Assembly: GCF_003732545.1 (NCBI RefSeq)
Contig: NZ_AYKF01000075.1
Span: 1-46,796, forward strand
Direction: 5' to 3'
Origin: Salinisphaera orenii subsp. halophila YIM 95161
GTDB lineage: Bacteria > Pseudomonadota > Gammaproteobacteria > Nevskiales > Salinisphaeraceae
Length of the DNA stretch: 46,796 nucleotides
Part shown: one piece after another, positions 19,381 to 28,469 of the stretch
How the letters are laid out: each line of letters opens with the position of its first letter
How positions within the stretch are numbered: position 1 is the first letter of the stretch
Made by a program: the position numbers and the translations under genes
The notes under the pieces: model-generated
What the model was told of the DNA's origin: nothing
Seen by the model: only the letters and a program-made list of their open reading frames with translations
Database searches by the model: none

Positions 19381-19977
19381 ATGAGCGACATCACCGCCCT
19401 GCGCAAGCGCGCGCTCGCCGCGCGCCGCGCCCTGTCCGACCGCGAGCGCGACGATTTCTCCGTCCGCGCCGCCCGCCGTGCCGCCCGGCTGCCGGCCCTG
19501 CGCCGAGCCCGGCGCATCGGCTTCTTCTGGCCCATGGCCGGCGAGATCGATCCCCGCCCGCTGATCGCGCGGCTCGGCCCCGGGTGCACCGCCTTCCTGC
19601 CGCGGGTCGAGGGCCGGGCCCTGTCGTTCGTCGCCGTGCAATCCGCGTCCTTTCGCTTTCGGACCAGCAGCTTCGGCCTGGTCGAACCGATTGGAGGCCC
19701 GGTGCGGCCGGTGAACGCGCTGGACGCCATCATCACGCCGCTGGCCGCCTTCGACGGCCACGCCCGGCGAATCGGCATGGGCGGCGGTTTCTACGACCGC
19801 ACGCTCGCGCTTCCGGAGGGCCTCGGCGGGTTTCGCCGGCCCTATCTCGTCGGCCTCGCATTCGAGGCCCAGCGGGTTCCACACATCGAGACGCGCCCCT
19901 GGGACATCGATCTGGACGTGCTGGTCACCGAATCCGCCATCCACCGCCGCGCGCAGCGGGCCGGAGAGTCACGCTAG
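19381..19977 (+). CDS. 5-formyltetrahydrofolate cyclo-ligase
   Basis: Converts 5-formyl-THF to 5,10-methenyl-THF with ATP, returning a storage folate to one-carbon metabolism (the gene is ygfA or fau in other species). 198 residues starting MSDITALRKRALAARRAL; the P-loop-like signature RRIGMGGGFYDRTL and the N-terminal basic KR..LAARR region are diagnostic. ATG 19381 falls 22 nt after the 6S RNA; processing from a joint 6S-ygfA transcript is known in E. coli and could apply here. Confidence 0.93.
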   Translation: MSDITALRKRALAARRALSDRERDDFSVRAARRAARLPALRRARRIGFFWPMAGEIDPRPLIARLGPGCTAFLPRVEGRALSFVAVQSASFRFRTSSFGLVEPIGGPVRPVNALDAIITPLAAFDGHARRIGMGGGFYDRTLALPEGLGGFRRPYLVGLAFEAQRVPHIETRPWDIDLDVLVTESAIHRRAQRAGESR

Positions 19978-20017
19978 ACTATCGGGCCTTCAAACCCATA
20001 CAGGACGACCGCTATCC

Positions 20018-20494
20018 ATGCGCTACTGGCTGATGAAATCCGAGCCCGACGAGTTCAGCATCCAGGATCTGCAGCAGCGCCCGCAGCAGACCGAGGGCTG
20101 GGACGGCGTGCGCAACTATCAGGCGCGCAACTTCATGCGCGACGGCATGTCGGAAGGCGATCTGGCGTTCTTCTACCATTCCAACACCAAGGTGCCGGGG
20201 GTGGTCGGCATCATGCGCATCTCGCGTGAGGGCTATCCGGACGACACCGCCTTCGATCCGAAGGATCCGCACTACGATCCCAAATCGGACCCGGAGAAGC
20301 CGCGCTGGTACCGCGTCGACGTCACCTTCGAACGCGAACTCGCGCGCACCATCCCGCTGGCCGAGATCAAGGACCACGCCGAGCAGCTCGAAGGCCTGCC
20401 GCTGGTGCGCAAGGGCAATCGCCTGTCGGTGATGCCGGTCGACAAGGCGCACTGGGACTTTATTCTGGACCTGGAGAACGCGGGCGAGGCCTGA
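20018..20494 (+). CDS. EVE-domain protein
   Basis: 158-residue single-domain protein of the PUA-like EVE family, related to eukaryotic thymocyte nuclear protein 1; members are thought to bind modified bases in nucleic acids, but the exact substrate is not known. Characteristic blocks: MRYWLMKSEPDEFSI, WDGVRNYQARNFMR, GDLAFFYHSN, PGVVGIMRISREGYPD and a C-terminal PVDKAHWDFIL. It is 40 nt after the folate gene, an order also seen in Pseudomonas relatives. Confidence 0.92.
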   Translation: MRYWLMKSEPDEFSIQDLQQRPQQTEGWDGVRNYQARNFMRDGMSEGDLAFFYHSNTKVPGVVGIMRISREGYPDDTAFDPKDPHYDPKSDPEKPRWYRVDVTFERELARTIPLAEIKDHAEQLEGLPLVRKGNRLSVMPVDKAHWDFILDLENAGEA

Positions 20495-21120
20495 CGTCCG
20501 ATCCGGCAACCCCGCGCGTAGCGTTGTCGAACCCAACAAGATTCGACTCGGCCTGCCCTTTGCACTGCTGCGAGCCGGCATCGCCGCCTGACGGGCTCCA
20601 AGCGGTTTCCCCAACCGTTGCCGAATCGGCCGCGCTTTACTGGCCGTCTGCACGCTCCCGGCGAAGCGCCGACCAAGGCGGCCGGAATGGAGCAGCCGAT
20701 ACGGGGGCGACAGGGCGTGCCGGAAACGCCAGGACGGCCGAGCAGCGCGGGGCATCGGCATGCAGCACCGACCCAAGAAAGTCTCTTCTCTTCTTTGGCC
20801 TGCACTGCTCGGCGCCCCGCTCCCGAGGGACCGGAGAGAGGCACGGCACCTGAGCCAGGGCGATTTCGTTGGCCCGCCAGGCGACGGAGACACGCCGCGC
20901 CGGCGAGTGCCCGGCGCACAGCGCCGGTGCGACCCGCCTGTTCGCGAACGGCCGAAACCGTTCGAGTTCTGGTCGCATCCGTCAACGTGACCTCGAGGCG
21001 CCCTCGTATTGGTACTTTTCCCGTCAGCAAGCACGGGAAGCGACTCGCGCAGCCGCGCGAAGTCATATCCGCTTCAGCTTCTCGAGAGCAACTCGGGGCA
21101 GACGTTCAGCCTCGTGCCAC
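20495..21120. other. 626-nt gene-free, highly structured spacer
   Basis: No credible protein on either strand. The stretch has many inverted repeats, including a long imperfect hairpin (20737-20813), a CGTGCC/GGCACG outer pairing (20716-20721 with 20840-20845), CGAACGG/CCGTTCG (20945-20964) and TTCCCGT/ACGGGAA (21018-21039). It may be an interspersed repeat, a structured RNA or decayed DNA. Confidence 0.6.
20737..20813. repeat. Long imperfect inverted repeat (77 nt)
   Basis: Nested arms: GCCGAGCAG (20737-20745) with CTGCTCGGC (20805-20813), perfect; TGCAG (20761-20765) with CTGCA (20800-20804), perfect; CCAAGAAAG (20773-20781) with CTTCTTTGG (20790-20798), two mismatches. The 3' arms of the first two are contiguous, so the fold is one hairpin with a left-side bulge. 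No U-tract follows. Confidence 0.65.
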
Positions 21121-22182
21121 TCACCCGCGCGCCATCGCCTGATCGAGACGCTCGGTCACGGCTTCGACCGGGATCAGCGCCATCACCCCCGCGTCATCCT
21201 CGATGCGCGTGCCCCACTTGAGCGCGTCCGGCTCGGCGTCGCGATAGCGGCGTGCGGCTTGCGCGAAATAGTCCACGCAGAGGTGGCGGCTGCGGTAGGC
21301 ACCGCTGCGGCGCGGATCGGTCGCGGCATGCAGCGAGATCGTGTCGATGTCGGTGGCGTTGGCCATATGTGCGGGCCCTGAGTCCGGCGTGACCAGCACC
21401 CGGCCGTGCTCGAACAGCGCCAGCAGTTGCTTGAGCGTGGTCTCGCCCACCAGATTGCGCACCGGCGTGACCATGGCCGCCTCGATCGCCGCGGCCATCT
21501 CGCGTTCGACCGCGCTCGGGCCACCCACGATCACGCTCGCCAGACCGTGCACGCGCGCGGCATGATCGGCGACCGCCGCGTAGCCCGCGACCTGCCAGTT
21601 GCGGCGCGTGTGGCTCGAGCAGGGGCTGATGAACAGGATCTCGCGATCGATCCCCTCGAGCAGCGCGCCGGCGGCCTCCCGATCGGCGGCGGCGATCGGC
21701 ACCCGCCAGTCGAACACCGGTTCGCGCGCCCCCAGCACACCGGCGAACGCCAGGAAACCGTCCACCACATGGCGGCTCTCGATCGCGGGGATACGTTCGC
21801 GTACGAACAGCCGCTGGCCGTCGCGCGCGCGCCGGGCATCGAAACCGATCCGACGGTCGGCGCGCACGAGCAGGCTGATGCGGTTGGCCCGCCAGCTGGC
21901 ATGCATGTCCAGCAGGGCGTCGAAACGCCGGCCGGCCAGCGCGCGCTTCAGAGCGCGCACGGCCTCGCGCCCGCCGTGCTTGTCGTAGACCAGACATTCC
22001 ACGCCGGGGAGATCGGCCACCAGCGACGCCTCGGCACGATTGATGATCCAGCTGATCTCGATGTCCGGACGGGCCGCCTGCAGCGTACGGATGGTTGGCA
22101 CCACGTTGGCGCAGTCCCCCAGCGCCGAGAGCCGGAGGATGCAGACCCGCCGCGGCGTCGCATGCGCGTGCGTCGCCGTCAT
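21121..22182 (-). CDS. GT9-family glycosyltransferase (lipopolysaccharide heptosyltransferase-like)
   Basis: Likely adds heptose or a related sugar to the LPS inner core from an ADP- or nucleotide-activated donor. 353 residues: N-terminal ILRLSALGDCANVVPTIRTLQ (acceptor-side Rossmann entry with the Gly-Asp of WaaC/WaaF), and the C-terminal donor motif VTPDSGPAHMANATD. CSSHTRRNW occupies the place of the usual PGA...W block. ATG 22182 starts one base after the stop of the upstream cation transporter gene, so the genes are tightly coupled. WaaC, WaaF or another GT9 role cannot be decided. Confidence 0.88.
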   Translation of the reverse strand: MTATHAHATPRRVCILRLSALGDCANVVPTIRTLQAARPDIEISWIINRAEASLVADLPGVECLVYDKHGGREAVRALKRALAGRRFDALLDMHASWRANRISLLVRADRRIGFDARRARDGQRLFVRERIPAIESRHVVDGFLAFAGVLGAREPVFDWRVPIAAADREAAGALLEGIDREILFISPCSSHTRRNWQVAGYAAVADHAARVHGLASVIVGGPSAVEREMAAAIEAAMVTPVRNLVGETTLKQLLALFEHGRVLVTPDSGPAHMANATDIDTISLHAATDPRRSGAYRSRHLCVDYFAQAARRYRDAEPDALKWGTRIEDDAGVMALIPVEAVTERLDQAMARG

Positions 22183-22183
22183 C

Positions 22184-23161
22184 TCAGCGCGTTGCGGGAT
22201 CGGTCGGCTTGGCCGCGTCGCCGGTCGCGCCGTCGGCCCCGGCCTCGGTACGGCCGTCCGCCTCACGCTCGGCCTCGATGAAGACCCGCTCCACGTGTTC
22301 GCACTCGGCCTTGATCGCGCGGTCCATGCCCTGCATGGCGGCCTGGATCTGCTCGCCGCTGAGCCCGGGGGCGAAGCGCACGCTGATGTTGACCAGTATG
22401 AATTCCGGGCCGACGTGCATGGTCAGCACTTCGTTGACACGCTCGACCGCCGGGTCACGGGCGACCAGCGCGCGGATGTCCCGCACCACGTGCTGATTCG
22501 CGGCTTCACCGATGAGCAGGCCCTTGGTCTCGATCGCCAGCCAGACCGCGGTGACCGCGAGGATCAGGCCGATGCAGATCGAGGCCAGGCCGTCGAACTG
22601 CGGGATGCCGGTGAGCTGGCCGGCCAGGAGCGCGGCGAAGGCAACGATCAGGCCGAGCATGGCGGCGCTGTCCTCGAACAGCACGAGAAAGGCGCCCGGG
22701 TCCTTGCCGCGACGCACGGCCTCGAACGGCCCCCATTTGCCGCGCACGCGGTTGAACTGCCACGCCGCGACGAACCAGGCCGCGCCCTCGAAGAGCATCG
22801 CCAGCCCCAGCACCACGTAGTTGATCAGCGGGCTTTCCACCGGATGCGGGTGCAACAGCCGGCTCACGCCCTCGTAGATGGAGATGCCGGCGCCCACGGC
22901 GAAGATGAGCACCGCCACCATGAAGCTCCAGAAATAGACTTCCTTGCCGTAGCCGAAGGGAAAGCGCGCATCCGCCGGCTGCTTAGCGCGCTTCATGCCG
23001 TAGAGCAGCAGCCCCTGATTGCCGGTGTCGACCGTGGAATGGATGCCTTCGGCCATCATCGCGGCGCTGCCGGTGAAGGCGGCGGCGATGAACTTGGTGA
23101 TGGCGATCAGCAGATTGCCCGCCAGCGCAGCGTAGATGACGGTCCTGGATCCCGAGGCCAT
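22184..23161 (-). CDS. Cation diffusion facilitator transporter (SLC30A9-like), copy 1
   Basis: Predicted metal/proton antiporter exporting divalent cations (Zn, Fe, Co or Mn in the superfamily). 325 residues with six helices and a C-terminal cytoplasmic domain. Helix 2 carries EGIHSTVDTGNQ, giving the usual HxxxD site; helix 5 carries LFEDSAAMLG instead of the common HxxxD, a pattern of the SLC30A9/ZnT9-type subgroup. It is a close paralogue of the next upstream gene, sharing FPFGYGKE(V/I)YFWSFMVAVL and ETKGLLIGEAANQ-type blocks. It has a longer acidic, Gly/Ala-rich tail. ATG 23161 has GGAGAGC nearby. GT9 follows at once. Confidence 0.9.
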   Translation of the reverse strand: MASGSRTVIYAALAGNLLIAITKFIAAAFTGSAAMMAEGIHSTVDTGNQGLLLYGMKRAKQPADARFPFGYGKEVYFWSFMVAVLIFAVGAGISIYEGVSRLLHPHPVESPLINYVVLGLAMLFEGAAWFVAAWQFNRVRGKWGPFEAVRRGKDPGAFLVLFEDSAAMLGLIVAFAALLAGQLTGIPQFDGLASICIGLILAVTAVWLAIETKGLLIGEAANQHVVRDIRALVARDPAVERVNEVLTMHVGPEFILVNISVRFAPGLSGEQIQAAMQGMDRAIKAECEHVERVFIEAEREADGRTEAGADGATGDAAKPTDPATR

Positions 23162-23237
23162 GCGCTCTCCTGTCTTGGGCGGGCGCGGCCCGGCGCCCGG
23201 CGGTCAGTCTACATACCCGCGCCCCGCGGCGCGGACG

Positions 23238-24209
23238 TCAGCCCGCCGGGTCGGGCGCGTTGTCGATCTTGTCGGGGCGGTCGTCGTGGGCCGGCGGATC
23301 GTCGGCCTCGTGTTCGGCCTCGATGAAGACGCGCTTGACCGTCGGGCAGCGTGTCTTGATCTCGCGGTCCATGCGCGCGATCGCGCTCTGAAGCTCGCGC
23401 CTGGAGAGATCGTCTCGAAAGCGCAGGCTGATGTTGGCGAGCACGTACTCCGGGCCGACGTGCATCGTCGGCACTTCGTTGACCCGTTCCACCGCCGGAC
23501 CCCGCTCGAGCACCGCGCGGATCTCGGCGACCACGTACTGGTTGGCGGCCTCGCCGATGAGCAGGCCCCTGGTCTCGATCGCCAGCCCCACGGAGGCCAT
23601 GGCGAGAATGAGCCCGATGCCGATGGAGGCGATGCCGTCGAAGATCTCGATGCCGGTGTACTGGGTCAGCGCCAGACCGCCGATCGCCAGGGCCAGACCG
23701 GCGAGCGCGGCCGTGTCCTCGAACAGCACGAGGAACTTGTTCGGATCCTTGCCGCGGCGCACCGCCTCCAGCGCGCCCCACCGGCCCTTCACGCGCCGGA
23801 ACTCTCGCGCGGCGATCGTCCAGCTCGTGCCCTCGAACACGACCGCCAGTCCGAGCACGACGTAGTTCACATACGGGTGCGAGATCGGATGCGGGTGGAG
23901 GATCTTCTCCACGCCTTCGAAGATCGACAGCCCCGCGCCGAGGGTGAACAGCAGCACGGCGACCATGAAGCTCCAGAAGTAGATCTCCTTGCCGTAGCCG
24001 AACGGGTACTTCGCATCCGGCGGCCGGGCCGCACGCTTCATCCCGAACAGCAGCAATCCCTGGTTGCCGGTGTCGATCACCGAATGGATGCCCTCGGCGA
24101 GCATGGCGGTGCTGCCGGTGAACGCCGATGCCGCGAACTTGCTGACCGCGATCAGGCCGTTGCCGGTCAGCGCGGCGAGAACGACGAACTTCGAACCGGA
24201 ATCGGACAC
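23238..24209 (-). CDS. Cation diffusion facilitator transporter (SLC30A9-like), copy 2
   Basis: 323-residue paralogue of the adjacent transporter with the same order of blocks: EGIHSVIDTGNQ in helix 2, YPFGYGKEIYFWSF, LFEDTAALAGLALA in helix 5, IETRGLLIGEAANQ, and a C-terminal domain with TMHVGPEYVLANISLRF. Metal ligands at the same positions are kept in both copies, so both should be functional. It starts 9 nt after the ilvA stop and precedes copy 1 by 76 nt. The tail is Asp- and His-rich (EAEHEADDPPAHDD), possibly a metal-sensing extension. Cargo is unknown. Confidence 0.9.
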   Translation of the reverse strand: MSDSGSKFVVLAALTGNGLIAVSKFAASAFTGSTAMLAEGIHSVIDTGNQGLLLFGMKRAARPPDAKYPFGYGKEIYFWSFMVAVLLFTLGAGLSIFEGVEKILHPHPISHPYVNYVVLGLAVVFEGTSWTIAAREFRRVKGRWGALEAVRRGKDPNKFLVLFEDTAALAGLALAIGGLALTQYTGIEIFDGIASIGIGLILAMASVGLAIETRGLLIGEAANQYVVAEIRAVLERGPAVERVNEVPTMHVGPEYVLANISLRFRDDLSRRELQSAIARMDREIKTRCPTVKRVFIEAEHEADDPPAHDDRPDKIDNAPDPAG

Positions 24210-24218
24210 GCGGCCGGA

Positions 24219-25799
24219 CTAGTCGTTGTTGTGCAGGAACATCTGGTAGGCCGGGTTGCCGGTCTCCTCGGCGTAGTCGTAGCCGAGCGCGTCGAGCGCC
24301 GCGCGACAGTCGCCCTGCTCCGTCGGCGCGACCTGCATGCCGACCAGCACCAGGCCGTGGGCATGGCCGTGGTTGCGATAGTGGAACAGCGAGATGTTCC
24401 AGCGATCGCCCACCGCCTCGAGGAAGCGGCGCAGCGCGCCCGGGCGCTCGGGGAACTCGACGCGGAACAGCACCTCGTCGCCCACGCCCCGGGCCCGGCC
24501 GCCGACCATGTGGCGCACATGCAGTTTGGCCATCTCGTTGCGCGACATGTCGAGCACCGCATAGCCGGCGGCCTCGAGGTCGGCGATCATCGTGTCGCGC
24601 TCGGCGGTGCCGTTGCTCAGCTTCACCCCGGCGAAGACCTGCGCCCGGGCATGATCGGCATAGCGGTAGTTGAACTCGCTGATCGAGCGATCGCCGATGA
24701 CCTCGCAGAACTGCCGGAACGAGCCCGGCCGCTCGGGGATGGTGACCGCCAGCAGCGCCTCGCGCTGTTCGCCCAGTTCGGCGCGCTCGGCGATGTAGGA
24801 CAGCCGGTCGAAGTTGACGTTGGCACCCGAGGTGATCGCGACCAGGTGCTGATCCTCGATGCCGGTCTCGGCGGCATATTTCTTGGCCCCGGCGACGGCC
24901 AGCGCGCCGGCCGGCTCGGCCAGGGCGCGGGTGTCCTCGTAGATGTCGCGCACCGCCGCACAGATCTCGTCCACCGAGACCGTCATCATCGCGTCCACGT
25001 GCTTGGCGCACAGCCGGAACGGCTCCGCCCCGGCGCGCTTGACCGCCACGCCGTCGGCGAACAGGCCGACCTCCTTCAGGGTGACCCGCTCGCCGGCCGC
25101 CAGCGCCGCGCCCATGCTGGCCGCATCCTCGGGCTCCACGCCGATCACGCGGATTTCCGGGCGCACGCTCTTGATATAGGCGGCCACGCCCGCGAGCAGG
25201 CCGCCGCCGCCCACGCACACGAACACCGCGTGGATGTCCTGCGGGTGCTGGCGCACGATCTCCATGCCGATGGTGCCCTGGCCGGCGATCACGTCGGGAT
25301 CGTCGTAGGGGTGGATATAGACCAGGCCGTCCCGTTCCTGCAGCTCGGCGGCGTGGGCCGCCGCGTCGTCGTAGCCGTCGCCGTGGAGCACGATCTCGCC
25401 GCCGAAACCGGCGACCGCGCGCACCTTGATCGCCGGCGTGGTGCGCGGCATCACGATCACCGCGCGGATGCCCATGTTGCGGCCGGCGAGTGCCACGCCC
25501 TGGGCGTGGTTGCCGGCCGAGGCGCAGATCACCCCGCGCTCGCGCTCGGCGGCGGTCAGCTGGGAGATTTTGTTGTAGGCACCGCGCAGCTTGAACGAGT
25601 GCACCGGCTGCAGGTCCTCGCGCTTGAGAAACAGCCGGTTGCCGATACGCGCGGAGAGCTGCTCCGCCGCCACGAGCGGCGTTTCGATCGCGACGTCGTA
25701 GACGCGCGCGGCGTTGATGCGCTTGAGATAGTCGGCATCGCCGACATCCACGGCCGGCGCCGAACCGGCCTCGGCGGTTTCGATCAGGCTGGAATTCAT
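24219..25799 (-). CDS. ilvA: Threonine ammonia-lyase (threonine deaminase), biosynthetic
   Basis: PLP enzyme converting threonine to 2-oxobutanoate and ammonia, the first step to isoleucine. 526 residues: catalytic domain with PLP Lys70 in PVHSFKLRGAYN, the glycine-rich phosphate loop CVGGGGLLAG and SAGNHAQGVA, followed by two ACT-like regulatory domains (about 340-420 and 430-515) that mark the allosteric, isoleucine-inhibited form. Start ATG 25799 gives the normal family length; the ribosome-binding site is weak. It heads a minus-strand run with the two cation transporters and the GT9 enzyme and is divergent from proC. Confidence 0.95.
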   Translation of the reverse strand: MNSSLIETAEAGSAPAVDVGDADYLKRINAARVYDVAIETPLVAAEQLSARIGNRLFLKREDLQPVHSFKLRGAYNKISQLTAAERERGVICASAGNHAQGVALAGRNMGIRAVIVMPRTTPAIKVRAVAGFGGEIVLHGDGYDDAAAHAAELQERDGLVYIHPYDDPDVIAGQGTIGMEIVRQHPQDIHAVFVCVGGGGLLAGVAAYIKSVRPEIRVIGVEPEDAASMGAALAAGERVTLKEVGLFADGVAVKRAGAEPFRLCAKHVDAMMTVSVDEICAAVRDIYEDTRALAEPAGALAVAGAKKYAAETGIEDQHLVAITSGANVNFDRLSYIAERAELGEQREALLAVTIPERPGSFRQFCEVIGDRSISEFNYRYADHARAQVFAGVKLSNGTAERDTMIADLEAAGYAVLDMSRNEMAKLHVRHMVGGRARGVGDEVLFRVEFPERPGALRRFLEAVGDRWNISLFHYRNHGHAHGLVLVGMQVAPTEQGDCRAALDALGYDYAEETGNPAYQMFLHNND

Positions 25800-25923
25800 G
25801 GGAACGCGTCGTTTGAACCGGCGACAATGCTAAACCCTAACCCGGCCGCAGGCCATGCGCGCGGGTCGCCCGTGGCCGGACCCATCGCGTATCATGCGGC
25901 GAGTTTCAGACAGCGGGGCCGGA

Positions 25924-26757
25924 ATGGATTCCTCCATCGTGTTCATCGGCGGCGGCAACATGGCCACCAGCCTGGTCAGCGGGCTGCGCAGCGCCGATTG
26001 TCCCGGCGAGCGCATCACCATCGTCGAACCCGACGCCGACAAGCGCCGACAGCTCGCCGACGACCACGGCGTCCGCACCGTGGCCGAGGCCGACGCCGAG
26101 GTGCTCGGCGCCGACGCGGTGATCCTCGCGGTCAAGCCGCAGCTGCTGCCCGAGGTCTGCGCCGATCTCGCGACCCGCTTCGCCGACCGCCGGCCGCTGA
26201 TCATCTCGATCGCCGCGGGCGTGCCGCTGGCCGCGCTGGCGCAGTGGCTGGGCGAGGACTTCGCCTTCGTGCGCTGCATGCCGAACACGCCGTCGCTCAT
26301 CGGTGCCGGGGCCACCGGCCTGTATGCCGGCACCGGGGTGACCGCCGACCAGCGCGAGCTCGCCGACGCCATTCTGGCGACCGCGGGGATCACGGTCTGG
26401 GTCGACGCCGAATCCCTGCTGGACGCGGTGACCGCCACGTCGGGCAGCGGCCCGGCCTACTTCTTCGCCTTCATGGAAGCCATGCACGCCGGCGCCCGCG
26501 AGCTCGGGCTGGACGACGACACCGCCCGCGAGCTGGTGCTGCACACGGCGCTGGGCGCGGCCCGCATGGCCATCGAATCCGGGGACGATCCGGCCACCCT
26601 GCGCGAGAAGGTCACCTCCAAGGGCGGCACCACCGCCGCCGCGCTCGACCGCTTCGAGGCGGGCGATCTCAACGCGCTGGTGCGCGACGCCATGCAGGCG
26701 GCCGCCCGGCGCGCCGACACCCTGGGCCAGGCACTGATGGACGACACACGCCGATGA
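25924..26757 (+). CDS. proC: Pyrroline-5-carboxylate reductase
   Basis: NAD(P)H-dependent last step of proline synthesis. 277 residues: N-terminal FIGGGNMATSLVSGL dinucleotide motif, AVKPQLLPEV, MPNTPSLIGAGATGL, and the C-terminal signature SGSGPAYFFAFMEAM...TSKGGTTAAAL. ATG 25924 is preceded by CGGGGCCGG. The stop overlaps the next start as ATGA, coupling it to yggT; proC-yggT order is common in gammaproteobacteria. Confidence 0.96.
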   Translation: MDSSIVFIGGGNMATSLVSGLRSADCPGERITIVEPDADKRRQLADDHGVRTVAEADAEVLGADAVILAVKPQLLPEVCADLATRFADRRPLIISIAAGVPLAALAQWLGEDFAFVRCMPNTPSLIGAGATGLYAGTGVTADQRELADAILATAGITVWVDAESLLDAVTATSGSGPAYFFAFMEAMHAGARELGLDDDTARELVLHTALGAARMAIESGDDPATLREKVTSKGGTTAAALDRFEAGDLNALVRDAMQAAARRADTLGQALMDDTRR

Positions 26758-27317
26758 CATACAACGCGAACAACGCGCTGCTGTTCCTCGTCGATACCGT
26801 GATCGCGCTGTACACGGCCGTGGTGCTGCTGCGCGTGATCCTGCAGCTGGTGCACGCCGATTTCCGCAACCCGATCTCGCAGTTCGTCTGGCAGGCCACG
26901 CGCGTGCCCGTCGGCCTGGCGGGCCGGCTGATTCCGCGCTGGCGCAATCTGGACGTGCCGGCGCTGGTCTTCGTCGTCCTCCTGTGCCTGATCAACATCC
27001 AGGTGGATCTGTGGCTGGCCGCGCCCGAGTTCGGCGGGCAACCGCTGCTCATCGTCTGGTGGGCGGTGCTCAAGACCGGCGTGCTGATCTGCAACTTCTA
27101 TTTCTTCACCATTCTGGTGCAGGCGCTGATGTCCTGGATCGCCCCCAATCAGTACTCGCCCGCCGCGGCGATGCTGTTCACCGTCAATGAGCCGCTGCTG
27201 CGCCCGGTGCGCCAGTACATGCCGTCGCTGGGCGGGCTCGATCTGTCGCCGCTGGTCGTCATCATCGGCCTGCAGGTCGTCAGCCGCCTGCTGCCCCTGC
27301 CTGGTTTGTTCCGCTAG
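26754..27317 (+). CDS. YggT-family membrane protein
   Basis: 187-residue inner-membrane protein with two YggT repeats, each a pair of hydrophobic helices followed by a conserved basic/proline segment (ILQLVHADFRNPISQFVWQAT and MSWIAPNQYSPAAAMLFTVNEPLLRPVRQ). The family has been linked to osmotic or ion homeostasis and to cell division in different bacteria; no firm function. Start ATG 26754 overlaps the proC stop by four bases, and metX follows after 6 nt, so proC-yggT-metX-metW read as one operon. Confidence 0.92.
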   Translation: MTYNANNALLFLVDTVIALYTAVVLLRVILQLVHADFRNPISQFVWQATRVPVGLAGRLIPRWRNLDVPALVFVVLLCLINIQVDLWLAAPEFGGQPLLIVWWAVLKTGVLICNFYFFTILVQALMSWIAPNQYSPAAAMLFTVNEPLLRPVRQYMPSLGGLDLSPLVVIIGLQVVSRLLPLPGLFR

Positions 27318-27323
27318 CTGCCG

Positions 27324-28469
27324 ATGGCCGAGCCGAACCCCCAGTCCGTCGGAATCGTCGAACCGCAGACGCTGCACGTGGCCGAGACCATGCCGCTGGA
27401 CTGCGGCAAGACGATCGACCGCTTCGATCTGGTCTACGAGACCTACGGCACCCTCAATGCCGACCGCTCGAACGCGGTCCTGGTCTGCCACGCGCTGTCC
27501 GGCAATCATCACGCCGCGGGCTATCGCAGCGAGGACGACGAAAAGCCCGGCTGGTGGGACAAGTGCATCGGCCCGGGCAAGATGATCGACACCGACCATT
27601 TCTTCGTGGTCAGCCCGGCGAATCTCGGCGGCTACAACGGCTCGACCGGTCCCGGCAGCCTGCATCCGGAGACCGGACGCCACTACGGCCCGGACTTCCC
27701 GGTGCTGACCTGCAGCGACTGGGTGCGCTCGCAGAACATCCTGCGCGAGGCCCTGGGCATCGAGCAGTGGGCCGCCGTGATCGGGGGCAGCCTGGGCGGC
27801 ATGCAGGTGATGCAGTGGTCGATCGACTATCCCGACCGCATCGCACACGCGATCGTGATCGCGGCCGCGCCCAAGCTCTCGGCCCAGAACATCGCCTTCA
27901 ACGAGATCGCCCGGCAGGCGATCATCACCGACCCGGAGTTCCACGACGGCCGCTACTACGAACACGGCGTCGTGCCGCGGCGCGGGCTGATGCTTGCCCG
28001 CATGCTCGGCCACATCACCTATCTGTCGGACGACGCGATGCGCGCCAAGTTCGGCCGCGACCTGCGCGAGGGCCGCATCAACTACGGCTTCGACGTCGAG
28101 TTCCAGGTGGAGTCGTATCTGCGTTATCAGGGCGCGTCGTTCGTCGACCGCTTCGACGCCAACACCTATCTGCTGATGACCAAGGCACTGGACTACTTCG
28201 ACCCGGCGCACGAGACCGGCGGCAGCCTGGCCAAGGCCTTCGCCCCGGCCACCGCGCGCTTCATGGTGGTCTCGTTCACTTCCGACTGGCGCTTCGCGCC
28301 GGAGCGCTCGCGCGAGATCGTGGATGCACTGGTGGACGCCGGCAAGCAGGTCTCCTACGCCGAGGTCACCTCCGACCTCGGCCACGACGACTTCCTGCTG
28401 ACCATGCCGCACTACGTTCACACGCTGCGCACCTATCTCCACCGCGTGGCCTGCGAGCGCGACACATGA
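27324..28469 (+). CDS. metX: Homoserine O-acyltransferase (MetX type)
   Basis: Alpha/beta-hydrolase-fold enzyme activating homoserine with acetyl- or succinyl-CoA at the start of methionine synthesis. 381 residues; nucleophile Ser156 in [12 protein letters not shown], acid Asp321 in FTSDWRFAP and His354 in DLGHDDFL. Many gammaproteobacterial MetX enzymes have been shown to use succinyl-CoA, so the acyl donor should not be assumed to be acetyl-CoA. The stop overlaps the metW start by four bases (ATGA), the usual metXW arrangement. Confidence 0.95.
   Translation: MAEPNPQSVGIVEPQTLHVAETMPLDCGKTIDRFDLVYETYGTLNADRSNAVLVCHALSGNHHAAGYRSEDDEKPGWWDKCIGPGKMIDTDHFFVVSPANLGGYNGSTGPGSLHPETGRHYGPDFPVLTCSDWVRSQNILREALGIEQWAAVIGGSLGGMQVMQWSIDYPDRIAHAIVIAAAPKLSAQNIAFNEIARQAIITDPEFHDGRYYEHGVVPRRGLMLARMLGHITYLSDDAMRAKFGRDLREGRINYGFDVEFQVESYLRYQGASFVDRFDANTYLLMTKALDYFDPAHETGGSLAKAFAPATARFMVVSFTSDWRFAPERSREIVDALVDAGKQVSYAEVTSDLGHDDFLLTMPHYVHTLRTYLHRVACERDT

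Noticed and set aside
23136..26756. Long plus-strand frame across the two CDF genes and ilvA, running into yggT
   Set aside because: Only the last part (from 26754) is a real gene, yggT; the rest is antisense or out-of-frame noise.
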